In this document: positions 1-10,027 of the stretch, piece after piece | Layout of the letters: each line of letters starts with the position of its first letter | How positions within the stretch are numbered: position 1 is the first letter of the stretch | NCBI GenBank assembly: GCA_022340305.1 | Contig: JAJDOF010000050.1 | Coordinates: 1-35,617 of the forward strand | DNA: 35,617 bases | Direction of reading: 5' to 3' | Source: Gammaproteobacteria bacterium | GTDB lineage: Bacteria; Pseudomonadota; Gammaproteobacteria; GCA-001735895 | Program-made: the position numbers and the translations under genes | Notes under the pieces: generated by a model | What the model saw: the letters and a program-made list of their open reading frames with translations, nothing else | The model's database searches: none | What the model was told of the DNA's origin: nothing

Positions 1-1
1 C

Positions 2-1810
2 AAACCGTTGTTAATTACCGACCTGGTGCTGCGCGACGCGTCGCAGTCACTGCTAGCAACGCGCGTGCGTATCGAAGACATGCTGCCGATTGCAGCGAAG
101 CTCGACCAGGTTGGCTTCTGGTCGCTGGAAACCTGGGGCGGGGCAACCTTCGACTCCTGTATCCGCTACCTGGGGGAAGACCCCTGGGAGCGCCTGCGCC
201 AGCTGAAGAAAGCCATGCCAAATACGCCCATGCAAATGCTGTTGCGTGGTCAGAATGCGCTTGGTTACCGCCACTACGCCGACGATGTCATCGAAAAATT
301 CGTCGAACGCTGTGCCGTCAACGGCATGGACGTATTCCGCATCTTTGACGCCATGAACGACATGCGCAATCTCGAAACAGCGATCAAGGCGACGATCGCG
401 GTCGACAAGCATGCCCAGGGGGCACTGTCTTATACATTGAGCCCGGTGCACAACGTCGATCTGTGGGTCGATATGGCCAGGCAGCTCGAAGACATGGGCT
501 GCCACTCGATCTGCATCAAGGACATGGCCGGCCTGCTCAAACCCTATACCGCCGAGGAAATGGTCAGCCGCATCAAGGAGAGCTGTGCGGTCCCACTCAC
601 CATCCACTGCCACGCGACCACCGGTCTTTCCACCGCAACGCTGATGAAAGCGATCGATGCCGGCGTCGATATGATCGATACCTCGATCTCGTCGATGAGC
701 CAGACCTACTGCCACTCGCCAACCGAAACCTTTGTCGCGATCATGGAGGAAAGCGAACGCGCAACCGGACTCGATCTCATGTTGCTCGAAGAGATTTCAC
801 TTTATTTCCGTGATGTGCGCAAAAAGTATGCGAAGTTCGAGGGCGCGCTGCTGGGCGTCGACCCGCGGATCCTCACCGCACAGGTGCCCGGAGGCATGCT
901 TTCCAACCTCGAAAATCAACTCCGCGACCAAAATGCCACCGACAAGCTCGACGCCGTGCTCAAGGAAATTCCATCGGTGCGCAAGGATCTGGGTTACGTC
1001 CCGCTGGTCACCCCGACCTCGCAAATCGTCGGCTCACAAGCGGTGATCAATGTGCTCAGCGGTGAACGCTACAAGTCCATCAGCAAGGAAACCGCCGGCG
1101 TATTGCGCGGTGAATACGGCGCGACTGCTGCCCCCGTCAATGCCGAACTGCAGGCGCGGGTACTCGCCGGCGACGCACCGATCACCTGCCGGCCCGCCGA
1201 CCTGATCAAGCCTGAAATGGACAAGCTGACTGCCGAGTTAACCGCAATTGCCCGGGAAGAAGACATCAAGCTGGTCGACGATGAAATCGACGATGTGCTG
1301 ATTTATGCGCTGTTTCCGCAGGTAGGCACCAAGTTTCTGAAGAATCGCGGCAATCCCGCCGCTTTCGAGCCCGCACCCGGTTCCGAGCCGCCAGAGAGCC
1401 CGGCTCCAGCAGCCGCGCCTGAGCCGCAACAGGCTGAACCGGGACAGGTCGAGAGTTACCGTGTCAGCGTCAACGGCACCGAATACGATGTCGTGGTCGG
1501 CCCCGGCAACGCCGATATCAGCCAGGTCACGCCAGCGATCACGCCAGCGATCACGCCAACCGCGACTCCGACCGCGGCAGCCGCGCCCGCGGCCGGCGGC
1601 ACCGAAGTCAAGGCACCGCTCTCCGGCATTGTGGTCGAGGTGCTGGTGACAGTCGGCCAGAAGGTCACGGATGGCGATCCGATAATCATTCTCGAAGCGA
1701 TGAAAATGGAAACCGAGATACGCGCCAACGCCAGCGGCACGATTCAATCGATAGCCATCAAGAAAGGTGATTCCATCCAGTCGGATCAATCCCTGATGAC
1801 AATAGGCTAA
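2..1810 (+). CDS. oadA: Oxaloacetate decarboxylase alpha subunit (5'-truncated)
   Basis: Carboxyltransferase and biotin-carrier subunit of the membrane Na+-pumping oxaloacetate decarboxylase: it moves CO2 from oxaloacetate to biotin, which the beta subunit then decarboxylates. The N-terminal HMGL-like barrel shows RDASQS near residues 9-14 (counted from the TTG at base 8) and the metal-site HCHATTGL near residue 200. A PYC/OADA conserved domain follows to about residue 450, then a Pro/Ala-rich linker, then a biotinyl domain with EAMKMET, whose biotinylated lysine is about residue 566. The reading frame is open to base 2 and encodes K-P before the TTG, as in family N-termini, so the true start lies just outside the window and TTG is not the start. 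Only 5 bases separate it from oadB. The gamma subunit gene is not visible and may lie upstream. Confidence 0.95.
   Translation, partial: KPLLITDLVLRDASQSLLATRVRIEDMLPIAAKLDQVGFWSLETWGGATFDSCIRYLGEDPWERLRQLKKAMPNTPMQMLLRGQNALGYRHYADDVIEKFVERCAVNGMDVFRIFDAMNDMRNLETAIKATIAVDKHAQGALSYTLSPVHNVDLWVDMARQLEDMGCHSICIKDMAGLLKPYTAEEMVSRIKESCAVPLTIHCHATTGLSTATLMKAIDAGVDMIDTSISSMSQTYCHSPTETFVAIMEESERATGLDLMLLEEISLYFRDVRKKYAKFEGALLGVDPRILTAQVPGGMLSNLENQLRDQNATDKLDAVLKEIPSVRKDLGYVPLVTPTSQIVGSQAVINVLSGERYKSISKETAGVLRGEYGATAAPVNAELQARVLAGDAPITCRPADLIKPEMDKLTAELTAIAREEDIKLVDDEIDDVLIYALFPQVGTKFLKNRGNPAAFEPAPGSEPPESPAPAAAPEPQQAEPGQVESYRVSVNGTEYDVVVGPGNADISQVTPAITPAITPTATPTAAAAPAAGGTEVKAPLSGIVVEVLVTVGQKVTDGDPIIILEAMKMETEIRANASGTIQSIAIKKGDSIQSDQSLMTIG
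1527..1559 (+). repeat. 12-nt tandem repeat in the oadA linker
   Basis: The unit TCACGCCAGCGA occurs twice in tandem (1527-1538 and 1539-1550), followed by a partial third copy. It keeps the reading frame and encodes a repeated T-P-A-I in the flexible Pro/Ala/Thr linker before the biotin domain. This is the usual way such linkers change length by slippage. Confidence 0.8.
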
Positions 1811-1815
1811 CGCAG

Positions 1816-2949
1816 ATGGAACAGGGTCTGTTGCAGCTCTGGGCATCTACCGGAATTTACAATTTCACGCCTGGGCAGATCGTCATGATCGGCGTTGGCG
1901 GCCTGCTGATTTATCTCGCCATCAACAAGGGTTTTGAGCCGCTGCTGCTGATTCCGATCGGTTTCGGCGGCATCCTGGCCAACATCCCGGTTGCCGAGAT
2001 TTCCGGTCCCGACGGCCTGCTTGGGATCCTCTACCATGCGGGCATCGAAACCGGTGTATTCCCCCTGCTGATTTTTATGGGCGTCGGTGCGATGACCGAT
2101 TTCGGACCGCTGTTGGCACGACCCAGCCTGATGATTCTGGGCGCCGCGGCGCAGTTCGGTATCTTCTTCACGCTGTTCGGCGCGATAGCAATGAACCTGG
2201 TTCCCGGCATGGAGTTCAGCATGGCAGACGCTGCCGCAATTGCCATTATCGGCGGCGCAGACGGCCCGACCGCGATTTACGTGGCCTCGCGACTCGCACC
2301 GGATTTACTCGGCGCGATCGCCGTGGCGGCCTATTCCTACATGGCCCTGGTACCAATCATTCAGCCGCCGATCATGATGGCGCTGACCAGCGCAGAAGAA
2401 CGCCAGACCAAGATGACACAGTTACGGCGGGTCTCCAAACTGGAGAAAATCCTGTTCCCGCTAATCCTGTTGCTGGTTGCTATCCTGTTACTGCCATCGG
2501 CAACCCCGCTGATCGGCATGCTCTGCTTCGGTAATTTGATGCGCGAATGCGGTGTGGTGGAACGCCTCAGCAACACCGCGCAGAACGAGTTGATCAATAT
2601 CGTAACGATTTTCCTTGGCCTTTCGGTCGGCTCCAAGCTCGCCGCCGACAAGTTCCTCAGCGCCGAAACCCTGGGCATACTGCTGCTCGGCATGGTCGCG
2701 TTTTCCATCGGCACCGCCGCCGGTGTGTTAATGGGCAAGGTGATGTACCGCGTCACCGGCAAGGCGGTCAACCCGCTGATCGGCGCCGCCGGCGTCTCCG
2801 CGGTACCGATGGCGGCGCGCGTTGCCAACAAGATTGGCCTGCAGGCGAACCCGCAGAATTTCCTGTTGATGCACGCGATGGGTCCGAATGTCGCCGGCGT
2901 CATCGGCTCGGCCGTCGCCGCCGGCGTGCTGCTGTCGGTTATCGGCTAG
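1816..2949 (+). CDS. oadB: Oxaloacetate decarboxylase beta subunit, Na+ pump
   Basis: Integral membrane subunit that decarboxylates carboxybiotin on OadA and couples this to Na+ export. The 377-residue protein is hydrophobic along its whole length, with many membrane segments. It has the family motif [10 protein letters not shown] (around residues 147-156) and the conserved C-terminal stretch with [20 protein letters not shown]. Its length matches the short form of the family. It starts 5 bases after the oadA stop with only a weak ribosome site, so translation is probably coupled to oadA. No convincing terminator follows. Confidence 0.95.
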   Translation: MEQGLLQLWASTGIYNFTPGQIVMIGVGGLLIYLAINKGFEPLLLIPIGFGGILANIPVAEISGPDGLLGILYHAGIETGVFPLLIFMGVGAMTDFGPLLARPSLMILGAAAQFGIFFTLFGAIAMNLVPGMEFSMADAAAIAIIGGADGPTAIYVASRLAPDLLGAIAVAAYSYMALVPIIQPPIMMALTSAEERQTKMTQLRRVSKLEKILFPLILLLVAILLLPSATPLIGMLCFGNLMRECGVVERLSNTAQNELINIVTIFLGLSVGSKLAADKFLSAETLGILLLGMVAFSIGTAAGVLMGKVMYRVTGKAVNPLIGAAGVSAVPMAARVANKIGLQANPQNFLLMHAMGPNVAGVIGSAVAAGVLLSVIG

Positions 2950-3126
2950 CCAGCCTCGCCGCCACCACCGGACTAGAAAAATTTTAACGCTCCTTGTGGA
3001 TAATGCTTTTTGCCATGACATTTCTTATCGTCACGCCAGTGGAATTCATTTTTGCTGCTTTATGGTCGATTAAAGTCAGCATTTCTTAAGATCGATAGCC
3101 CAAAATGGTGATTATTCTGCTGGGCC

Positions 3127-3557
3127 ATGGAAGCCCCGGTTTATATCACTGCGAGGCAGAAAGTAGAAACCGTCAAACCGTTGATCGCCGGGATTGATTC
3201 GGTGCTCGATGGTGCCGCCGACTACATAAGAATTGATGTTGATGACGGCAGTACAGATGCGCAGTAGTGCACTACAATCCAGCAAGCTCGCCAAAAGTTA
3301 TCGGGCTGTTCTCGAATGCAATCACCGTAATTGCGCGGCTCTACCGGGATTATCGGGACTTATTTGATATCAACAATGTTAACTCGAATTAAGCAACTCC
3401 AGGCTGCCGATAATAGAGGAGCCGCAGTGGTTGTCGATGCAACCACCGATATACCTTTTCGTAACCCAATCAAGATGGCTAAAGCATGCGATCAACCCAC
3501 TCCGTATGGAGCTGCGTGGGTCCTTTCCTGCACGGTGATCAACGGTAACCAGATCTG
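3127..3557 (+). pseudogene. Decayed family-2 glycosyltransferase (polyprenyl-phosphate sugar transferase type)
   Basis: Translation from the ATG at 3127 gives a short frame (stop at 3265-3267) that reads like the N-terminus of a DPM1/ArnC-type GT2 enzyme. It has a degraded PVY start, PLIAGIDSVLDG, and then the sugar-nucleotide motif VDDGSTDA. After the stop, other frames seem to continue the fold at the expected distances: HRNCAALPG near 3317-3345 resembles the RN-GQS region, and AAVVVDATTDIP near 3421-3456 lies where VTLDGDGQND-DIP is expected. The remaining two thirds of a GT2 gene are absent. The first fragment is convincing; the later pieces are inference. GT2 and ArnT-type genes are often neighbours, and the next gene is ArnT-like, which supports loss of a former partner. 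Bases 2950-3126 hold nothing I recognise. Confidence 0.5.
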
Positions 3558-5183
3558 ATGCGAAGCTTGCCCTGGCAACGAATCGCTCTGCTTGCGCTAC
3601 TCATTGTCACGACGATATCCCTGCTTCCGGGTAATTCCGAATCGCGCCGCCTGAATTATCACGAAATCCTCGTCGCCCAGACGGCGACCGAGATGCTCGA
3701 GAATAGTGTGTTTCTAGTGCCGAGTCTCATGGGTGAACCAAGACTCAAAAAACCGCCTTTAAGCTACTGGCTTTCCATCATCGCGCACAAGGTTCTTGAC
3801 CGCTCGGGCAGGTCGCGAATTAGCGAGTTCGAGGCACGCTTGCCTTCGCTGGTCTCCGGGTTGCTGCTGATCCTGGTCACCTATGGCCTGGGCCGCCTCG
3901 CTACTGGCAAGCCTCAGGGCGGATTGATCGCCGCCTCGTTTTTGGTGACGAGTGTGTCTTTCTTTATTTACACCCGCAATGCGCGACCGGAAATGATATA
4001 TGCACTGCTCTGTGCACTGATGACACTGGGCTTGCTACTGGCTATCCGTCGAGCCGAACAGGGGCGACCTACAACCGCCGCCGCGATTGTCGCCTGGAGC
4101 GCGTTTAGCATTTCATTTCTGGCAAAGGGACCACAATTTCCTCTCTTTATCTTACTTGGATTTGTCCTTGGAATGGTCTTTCTGAGACCGCGGCTCCCGC
4201 TACTGGCAACATTACACCCGTGGATGGCGCTGCCGGCTCTGGTCTTACCGCTGGCTTATTTCGCCTACCTCGGTTTCCATGTCGACAATGCATTCGCGCT
4301 GTGGGGAAATGAAATGGCCCAGGGGGACCACATACCCCTGTGGAAACGGCCACTTCGCTTCTACTACCCTGTGATCCTGTTCGTCGGCCTGGCGCCCTGG
4401 CTAATCGTGTTTGCGACAACCTTGAAAGACATCTGGAAACGACGCGAACACACGATTCTGATTTTGGCCTGCTGCGTTCTGGTGTCCGTATGCCTGGTTA
4501 GCTTTGCGGGTAAATTGCGCCCTCATTATCTACTGCCTGTTATGCCGATATGCGCAACCTTGATGGCGTGGTCCATCTTGAATGCCGGTAAATCCCTGCG
4601 TGCAAACACACCGCAACCCCTGTTATTTAAAATCCTTGCATGGAGCCAGTTTGCTTTGGTTGGCGTTGTCCTGATTGCGCTACTCGTTACATTCGTTGTA
4701 AACGAAGGCGGCACCAACAAACTGGACCTGGTATACGCTGCAATCCCCTGGCTGGTTGTTTCCGGAGCTCTCTATGTTAGCGCCGCAATAGCCGCAAGCC
4801 GAAGTACTACAGTGACTGCCGTGGTTCTCGTCGCTTCGATTCTTTGCTCCTTTGCCGCTTTTTCGCGGATGCAAATAGATGACAGCAAAAGTACACAATC
4901 GGCCTACCGGTTCGTCGCGCAAGTTGAGGCCTATCTATCCGCTGACACACAACTCTATATCAACTCGAACAAATTGCTCTACTACTATTACTACAGCTCT
5001 GAAACACCCGAAATACGAAGCCTCGAGAACTGGCAAAGTTCCCGCAGGCCGGGGGAAAACGCCTTTTTCATAATACGTATGGACATCCTGAAAAACCATG
5101 GCTGGCAGGGCGAATTAATTATTGTTCAAGAGCTGGACAGTAAAGACAAGGCGATGGTTTTATTTCGCCCCGCCGCGCAATAA
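3558..5183 (+). CDS. ArnT/PMT-family membrane glycosyltransferase
   Basis: 541-residue polytopic inner-membrane protein of the GT-C class (PMT_2/ArnT), which moves a sugar from a polyprenyl-phosphate donor to a lipid or protein acceptor on the periplasmic side. The N-terminal membrane helix is followed by a large loop with NYHE, in the place of the catalytic acidic site, and GEPRLKKPPLSYWL around residues 58-71, a hallmark of ArnT-like enzymes. About ten further membrane segments and a soluble C-terminal domain with a Tyr-rich stretch (near residues 474-479) follow. Donor and acceptor cannot be read from sequence. The ATG overlaps the end of the degraded GT2 region, and no strong ribosome site is visible. 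It converges with the TPR gene at 5313. Confidence 0.8.
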   Translation: MRSLPWQRIALLALLIVTTISLLPGNSESRRLNYHEILVAQTATEMLENSVFLVPSLMGEPRLKKPPLSYWLSIIAHKVLDRSGRSRISEFEARLPSLVSGLLLILVTYGLGRLATGKPQGGLIAASFLVTSVSFFIYTRNARPEMIYALLCALMTLGLLLAIRRAEQGRPTTAAAIVAWSAFSISFLAKGPQFPLFILLGFVLGMVFLRPRLPLLATLHPWMALPALVLPLAYFAYLGFHVDNAFALWGNEMAQGDHIPLWKRPLRFYYPVILFVGLAPWLIVFATTLKDIWKRREHTILILACCVLVSVCLVSFAGKLRPHYLLPVMPICATLMAWSILNAGKSLRANTPQPLLFKILAWSQFALVGVVLIALLVTFVVNEGGTNKLDLVYAAIPWLVVSGALYVSAAIAASRSTTVTAVVLVASILCSFAAFSRMQIDDSKSTQSAYRFVAQVEAYLSADTQLYINSNKLLYYYYYSSETPEIRSLENWQSSRRPGENAFFIIRMDILKNHGWQGELIIVQELDSKDKAMVLFRPAAQ

Positions 5184-5312
5184 TGATTGAATTCGGAGCC
5201 CAAATTCAGCGCTGAAAAAATGGCGACAGATCGAGACATCGAAAGTCCATCGCGATCTTAGTTTTGTGAAGTTATCTTTTCCGGCTTTTTGCTCTCGAAA
5301 CGAAAGCATCAT

Positions 5313-6032
5313 TTAGTCGGGCTCATCTGCAAATTGCGAGGTTCTACCTATAAGCTCCTTTTGCCGCGCTTTCCATTGCGGCGTGTTTCCTAGCCAGGGT
5401 TTTAAGGTCTCGTGTCTCGCCAGCGCCATTCGATAAGCCTTGCGCTCCAGCTCAAATTCGATCGCTGCCGCTTGCAGGCTCACCAGCAGCCCCAGGTTTT
5501 CCATGCCCCGGTCGAGCGACTTCAAGGCCATATGGATGCCGCAGGGTTCAAGCGTCGATTCCAGTTGAGCGAGTTCGAGATAGTAGTCGGGGGAATGCAC
5601 TTTGCTCACGCTCAGAAGGTATTGATAGTCGCGAATGGACAATTCAGTTTTCCCGAGCGTTGCGTAAGTTTTGGCCCTGTTAAGTATCGCCGGGGTGTAA
5701 CCCGGGTAGCGACCCAGGTATTTCCCGAACGCATCGATAGCTTGCTGCCGTTGTTTTTCGGCGAGGAAATAAAGGCCGCGTACATAGGCCACATCTACGG
5801 CGTCGGAACTGCGCTCTGCTGCCTCGATATCACTCAATGCGAGTGCATTATTGCCTTGCTTGAGTTGAAGTCTGGCTCGATCAAGCAGTGTTCCTGGATT
5901 ATCGGGCTTGCCGCTGAGCAGGCCTGTGGTGTACTCGATTAATTCATCAAGCGATGCATGAGCAAGGGCCGGTCCAGCTGGCAAAACGGGTAGCAGCAAT
6001 AACGTCAAGGTAAGTATTTTGATGGCTTTCAT
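5313..6032 (-). CDS. Exported TPR-repeat protein
   Basis: 239 residues with a clear Sec signal peptide (basic start, Leu-rich core, cleavage near ALA-HA around residue 25), so probably periplasmic. The mature part is built of helical TPR-like repeats of about 34 residues: LLDRARLQLKQGNNALALSD, a following repeat with YVRGLYFLAEKQRQQAIDAF, and ILNRAKTYATLGKTELSIRD. TPRs bind partner proteins; no catalytic motif is visible. It lies 42 bases downstream of the phosphatase gene on the same strand, so the two are probably co-transcribed and it may assist that enzyme. The specific function is unknown. Confidence 0.75.
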   Translation of the reverse strand: MKAIKILTLTLLLLPVLPAGPALAHASLDELIEYTTGLLSGKPDNPGTLLDRARLQLKQGNNALALSDIEAAERSSDAVDVAYVRGLYFLAEKQRQQAIDAFGKYLGRYPGYTPAILNRAKTYATLGKTELSIRDYQYLLSVSKVHSPDYYLELAQLESTLEPCGIHMALKSLDRGMENLGLLVSLQAAAIEFELERKAYRMALARHETLKPWLGNTPQWKARQKELIGRTSQFADEPD

Positions 6033-6074
6033 AATTTATCAGAGCAGCCTGATCGGGACTGGAGACTGCCTCGA

Positions 6075-7379
6075 CTAAATCGTTTTCACTATCGAGTAGT
6101 AGTCGATTGCAGCGGGGTCTGGACTGACAAAAGTAACGTTCAGTTGATCACCGTCGAAATCCAGAACAACAGAACCCAGCTTGCTCATGGAAAGGTAGTG
6201 AACCGGGTGATTCAAAGGCGCCGATCGCGTCTTCCCCGAACTACCTGCAACCGTATAAACGATGCCCTGATTAACTGAGTTATAGGGCTTCGTGTACTCC
6301 CCATCGCCATCCTTACGGCCGTTACCCGTGTCTGTTTTCATGCTTTCCAGAAAGGTAGCAGAAGTCCCGCGGTGCCCCAGGATGGGAAACGATCGCTCGT
6401 AATTGTGGCTGTGACCAGAAAATACCAGATCGACGCCGTACATTTCGAATACGGGAGTGTAATACTCGCGCATATCCGCCATCGCGGTACCGGGCTGGTC
6501 GGAGTCATGGGTTCCCTTGGAATAAGGGGGGTGATGAAAATAAACGACTGTCCAGTCCTGGGTATTCGCGGCCAGGTCAGCCATAAGCCAGCTATACATC
6601 GCGCCACTGGGGGAACGGTTACTGGTTTCCGAGTCGAGAGACACGAAATGAATATTCGCATAGTTGAACGAGTAATACGCCTCTGTCCCGCTGGGAACAC
6701 CGCCAGTGTTTCCATCGATCGGTAAATTGAAAATATTAAAATATGGCGCACCGCCATCCTCTCTCGCATCATGATTGCCGATGGTCGGCATAACCGGCGT
6801 TGCCGCAATGGTTGCTGGATACATATCAAAAAACGCCCTTTGATATTCACAATCGGCGCCGCTATCGTAGGCATTATCCCCGAGCATGAGCAACAGATCG
6901 GTTGCATTGCTGCCATTGAAGTCAACAAAAGCATCCCTGACATTTTTCGCGTTTTTATCAGCCGTTCCCGAGTCTCCAACTATCCAGACTCGAGAAGGTC
7001 TGGCAGTACCTTCAACAGGAGGAGTCCTGAACGAAAATACAGTTTCTGCCGTGTCGTTCACCGCGTAGTAGTAGCGTGTATCCGGAACGAGATTTCCGAG
7101 GCCCACTTCGTGATCAACATCAATGGATTGATCTTCCTGTACCGCAACCAAGGCGTTTGGGCTCGATCCATAACGTACCCTGGAAATCGTTTGCTGCTCG
7201 CTGCGCCATTTTATGACGATACTCGTGGAAGAAATATTTTGTAAATAGGGCCCGCGCGCAGTCTTCGGAGATGCATCGGAGCAGGTTGAATTCGAATTCC
7301 CGCAGGCGGAAACCAGTACGACCAGGCAAAACAGCACCACGAGATGGTATTTTGAATTTTGTGGACTGGTATTATTCAC
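6075..7379 (-). CDS. Purple-acid-phosphatase-like metallophosphoesterase lipoprotein
   Basis: 434 residues. A hydrophobic N-terminus ends in the lipobox LVSAC, with the lipidated Cys at residue 26, so the protein is probably anchored in the outer membrane or inner-membrane face. A fibronectin-like purple-acid-phosphatase N-domain follows (starting ARGPYLQN, around residues 42-120). The dimetal phosphoesterase domain then shows, in order, VGDSG, LMLGDNAYDSG, TIGNHD, FHHPPYS and SGHSHNYER, which supply all expected metal ligands. The likely activity is release of phosphate from phosphomonoesters outside the cytoplasm; the substrate is unknown. It is first in a two-gene unit with the exported TPR protein. 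No Pho box was identified upstream. Confidence 0.85.
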   Translation of the reverse strand: MNNTSPQNSKYHLVVLFCLVVLVSACGNSNSTCSDASPKTARGPYLQNISSTSIVIKWRSEQQTISRVRYGSSPNALVAVQEDQSIDVDHEVGLGNLVPDTRYYYAVNDTAETVFSFRTPPVEGTARPSRVWIVGDSGTADKNAKNVRDAFVDFNGSNATDLLLMLGDNAYDSGADCEYQRAFFDMYPATIAATPVMPTIGNHDAREDGGAPYFNIFNLPIDGNTGGVPSGTEAYYSFNYANIHFVSLDSETSNRSPSGAMYSWLMADLAANTQDWTVVYFHHPPYSKGTHDSDQPGTAMADMREYYTPVFEMYGVDLVFSGHSHNYERSFPILGHRGTSATFLESMKTDTGNGRKDGDGEYTKPYNSVNQGIVYTVAGSSGKTRSAPLNHPVHYLSMSKLGSVVLDFDGDQLNVTFVSPDPAAIDYYSIVKTI

Positions 7380-7754
7380 CGTGCTTCCTGGTTGTTGACG
7401 TCATCTTTTCCATACTGTTCCTTCGACAGGGCAAGTTTAGCCCGCTTTTCCCGGGATTGGCTGAAGATCGGGTATTATTTTAACCGATGGGGCCAATAAT
7501 GAGCCAACCGAATGCACTGGTCAGGCGCGGCTCCACCAGCGGGTATCCCTTAAAGCTCGCGGAACTGGATCGACATTGCCTGCATCTGTGACCTCCACTA
7601 TCGCGGGATTATGCGCAGCAAATATAGAGTTCCCTGCAGGCTGCAGCAACGCGACCCCGGTATTTACCTTGCGGATCTCAGACCTTCCCCTGTGCATGAA
7701 CTCTAAATCCCGTACCTGAAGAATAATTGCAATATTAAAACCGTTGCCGACAGT
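7380..7754. other. Intergenic stretch without a recognised gene
   Basis: 375 bases between the phosphatase start and the choline dehydrogenase stop, both on the minus strand. It should contain the phosphatase promoter at its left end. The only forward frame of note starts at 7500 and runs about 30 codons without a recognisable family. I see no RNA gene or convincing terminator. Confidence 0.5.
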
Positions 7755-9422
7755 TCAGGTGGAGGTGGAGCGCTGCAGGGTCTCCCAGTCCCTGCCGAGA
7801 CCGACGGTTGCGTCGGACGCCGCGAGCATACCCTTGCCCTTGATGATATCGGCGGCGCGCTCGGCGACCATGATAGTCGGCGAGTTGAGGTTGCCGTTTG
7901 GAATGGTCGGGAAGATCGACGAGTCGACCAGGCGCAAGGCCTCGATACCGCGCACCCGTGTCTCGGAATCGACAACCGCCATGTCGTCTTCACCCATGCG
8001 GCAGGCGCAGGATGGGTGGTAGGCGGATTCAACCGCGCTGCGCACGAAGGCATCAATTTGCTCGTCGCTTTGAATCGCTTCTCCGGGCTGGATTTCGGGG
8101 CCGCGATAAGCATCCATTGCCGGCTGGCTGATGATTTCACGGGTCAGACGCACACAGGCGCGGAAACCTGCGATGTCGTCTTCGTGCTGCAGGTAATTGA
8201 ACTGGATTTCGGGTTTATCCTGCACGCTCGGCGTCAGTGCACGAATGGTTCCACGGCTACTCGGCTTATTATGGCCGACATGCACCTGGAAACCGTGACC
8301 GTCGAAGGCGGCATTGCCGTCGTAGCGCATCGCCCCGGGCAGAAAGTGATACTGGATATCGGGCCATTTGACGCCCTCTTTAGAGCGGATGAACGCGCAT
8401 GATTCAAAGTGGTTGGTCGCGCCGAGGCCTTTTTTGGTCAGCAACCAGCGCGTGCCGATCAAAAACTTACGCCACGGGCTGAGCTCGGCGTTCAAGGTAA
8501 TCGGCTGCTGGCAGCGAAACTGGAAGTAAAACTCGAGGTGATCCTGCAGGTTCTCACCGACCCCGGGCAAATCCTGCACCACGTCGATACCTGCCTGTTG
8601 CAACACCGCCCCCGGGCCGATGCCCGACAATTGCAGCAGATGTGGCGACGCGATCGGACCCGCGCTCAGGATGACCTCGCGCCGGGCGTTGACAACCTGC
8701 CTGTTACCACTGCGCAGAAATTCGACACCCGTGGCGCGCCGTCCTTCGAGCAGGATACGCTGACTCAGGGCACCGGTAATAACTTTGAGGTTGGGACGCC
8801 GCATTGCCGGCTTCAAATAAGCATTGGCGGTCGACCAGCGTACACCGTTTTTGACCGTCATGTGCATCGGGCCGAATCCTTCCTGCTGGCGCCCATTGTA
8901 ATCCTCGGTTCGCATGTAGCCCGCTTGCGCTCCGGCCTCGATAAATGCCTGGTAAAGCGGGTTCTGCATGTTGTTGCCATTATTGACCGACAACGGACCG
9001 CCCTGGTTGCGGTAGTCGTCGGTGCCGAATGCCCAGTCATCTGCCTTGTGGAAATAGGGCAGGCAATTGCGATACCCCCAGTCGCGGGCGCCCTTTGCTT
9101 CCCATTCATCGAAATCCAGCGCATGCCCACGAACGTAGACCATGCCATTGATCGACGACGATCCACCGAGCACCTTACCGCGCGGGCAGTGCATGCGCCG
9201 GTTATCGAGATGAGGCTCCGGTTCCGATTCGTAGAACCAGTTGTACTTCTTCATGTTCATCGGAATCGACAGCGCTGTCGGCATCTGGATAAAGACGCTG
9301 CTGTCGCTGCCACCGAACTCGAGCAGCGCGACCGTGGTCTCTGGATCTTCGCTGAGACGGCTGGCGAGTACGCAACCGGCCGAACCGGCACCGACGATGA
9401 TGTAGTCGAATGTATCTGTCAT
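7755..9422 (-). CDS. betA: Choline dehydrogenase (GMC oxidoreductase)
   Basis: Membrane-associated flavoenzyme oxidising choline to betaine aldehyde, and usually onward to glycine betaine. The 555 residues match BetA length (about 556). The N-terminal FAD motif [10 protein letters not shown] (residues 7-16), [11 protein letters not shown], the GMC signature [20 protein letters not shown], and the C-terminal active-site stretch [10 protein letters not shown] followed by GNLNSPTIM all fit BetA closely. No betB, betI or betT lies beside it, so it is not a classical bet operon. It is 39 bases downstream of the DUF411 gene on the same strand. BetA versus a close GMC relative with another alcohol substrate cannot be fully settled, but similarity to BetA is strong. 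A glycine betaine product would feed the methyl-transfer system further right. Confidence 0.85.
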   Translation of the reverse strand: MTDTFDYIIVGAGSAGCVLASRLSEDPETTVALLEFGGSDSSVFIQMPTALSIPMNMKKYNWFYESEPEPHLDNRRMHCPRGKVLGGSSSINGMVYVRGHALDFDEWEAKGARDWGYRNCLPYFHKADDWAFGTDDYRNQGGPLSVNNGNNMQNPLYQAFIEAGAQAGYMRTEDYNGRQQEGFGPMHMTVKNGVRWSTANAYLKPAMRRPNLKVITGALSQRILLEGRRATGVEFLRSGNRQVVNARREVILSAGPIASPHLLQLSGIGPGAVLQQAGIDVVQDLPGVGENLQDHLEFYFQFRCQQPITLNAELSPWRKFLIGTRWLLTKKGLGATNHFESCAFIRSKEGVKWPDIQYHFLPGAMRYDGNAAFDGHGFQVHVGHNKPSSRGTIRALTPSVQDKPEIQFNYLQHEDDIAGFRACVRLTREIISQPAMDAYRGPEIQPGEAIQSDEQIDAFVRSAVESAYHPSCACRMGEDDMAVVDSETRVRGIEALRLVDSSIFPTIPNGNLNSPTIMVAERAADIIKGKGMLAASDATVGLGRDWETLQRSTST

Positions 9423-9461
9423 GTCTTTTTAGCCCTGGTAACTGACCTTACCATCTGCTGA

Positions 9462-9938
9462 TCAATAATCGGAATAGCTCTGAAAGACATCGACGCGGTC
9501 ATCCTTACTGATCGAATAGACTCGAAACGCATCGCGCGGGGCTCCCGGGGTGTCCATCCCCGGGGTTCCGGAAGGCATGGCCGGAACGGTTAACAACCTT
9601 ACATCGCCTTTGTCGGCCAATAATCGCTTGATATCCTGCGCGGGGACATGCCCTTCGATGACAACACCGTCTACCACTGCGGTGTGACAGGACGCCGCCT
9701 GGGTAGGTACATTGAATTGCTGTTTGAATTTATTTACGTCGTCGACGGTCACGTCATTTACCGCAAAGTTATGCTCTTTAAGATGATTAATCCAGCCCTT
9801 GCAGCAACCGCAGGACGCACTGCGGTAAACGGTAATGTCGTGGCGGGCGGCGGTTTTACCTTCGAGCCAGACCGGATTCGACGCCCATAGCGAGGATGTG
9901 ACCAGGCACAGCAGCATTCCCATAGCTTGAATTTTCAC
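9462..9938 (-). CDS. DUF411 exported metal-binding protein
   Basis: DUF411 proteins are small periplasmic, metal-related proteins often found with copper or heavy-metal genes. A CGCC motif lies at residues 43-46 in the context of a thioredoxin-like strand (ITVYRSASCGCC), with a further Cys in the TQAASCHTAVV region that is also typical of the family. I place the start at a GTG (9936-9938), giving 158 residues. It has an AGGGAG ribosome site 8 bases upstream and begins directly with a signal peptide (basic start, hydrophobic core, cleavage near LWA-SN); the longer frame to 9989 would bury the signal peptide. It diverges from arsR, which suggests a shared metal or metalloid response. The metal is not known from sequence. 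Confidence 0.8.
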   Translation of the reverse strand: MKIQAMGMLLCLVTSSLWASNPVWLEGKTAARHDITVYRSASCGCCKGWINHLKEHNFAVNDVTVDDVNKFKQQFNVPTQAASCHTAVVDGVVIEGHVPAQDIKRLLADKGDVRLLTVPAMPSGTPGMDTPGAPRDAFRVYSISKDDRVDVFQSYSDY

Positions 9939-9946
9939 AATAGTGA

Positions 9947-9952
9947 CTCCCT
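9947..9952 (-). promoter_or_regulatory. Ribosome binding site deciding the DUF411 start
   Basis: AGGGAG on the minus strand lies 8 bases before the GTG at 9938. It supports the shorter protein with an N-terminal signal peptide over an upstream start. Confidence 0.6.
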
Positions 9953-10027
9953 GTAAAGTAGTTAAATCGAAACGGCGCAATATTATCACTGTTTCGACGA
10001 GCGTCGAGCAAATCTGCAGTAAACAAG

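Noticed and set aside
3331..3558. 75-codon forward frame upstream of the ArnT-like gene.
   Set aside because: No ribosome site or family match as an intact protein. It is better explained as part of the decayed GT2 gene.
5204..5215. TTCAGCGCTGAA palindrome between the ArnT-like and TPR genes as a terminator.
   Set aside because: Too short to form a stable hairpin once a loop is allowed, and the adjoining A-run does not give a T-run at the correct side of a stem.
8409..9461. 350-codon forward frame opposite betA.
   Set aside because: Antisense shadow of the GMC gene, whose minus-strand frame has all expected motifs. Similar long shadows occur opposite the PatB-like gene, the Rieske gene and the flavin reductase.
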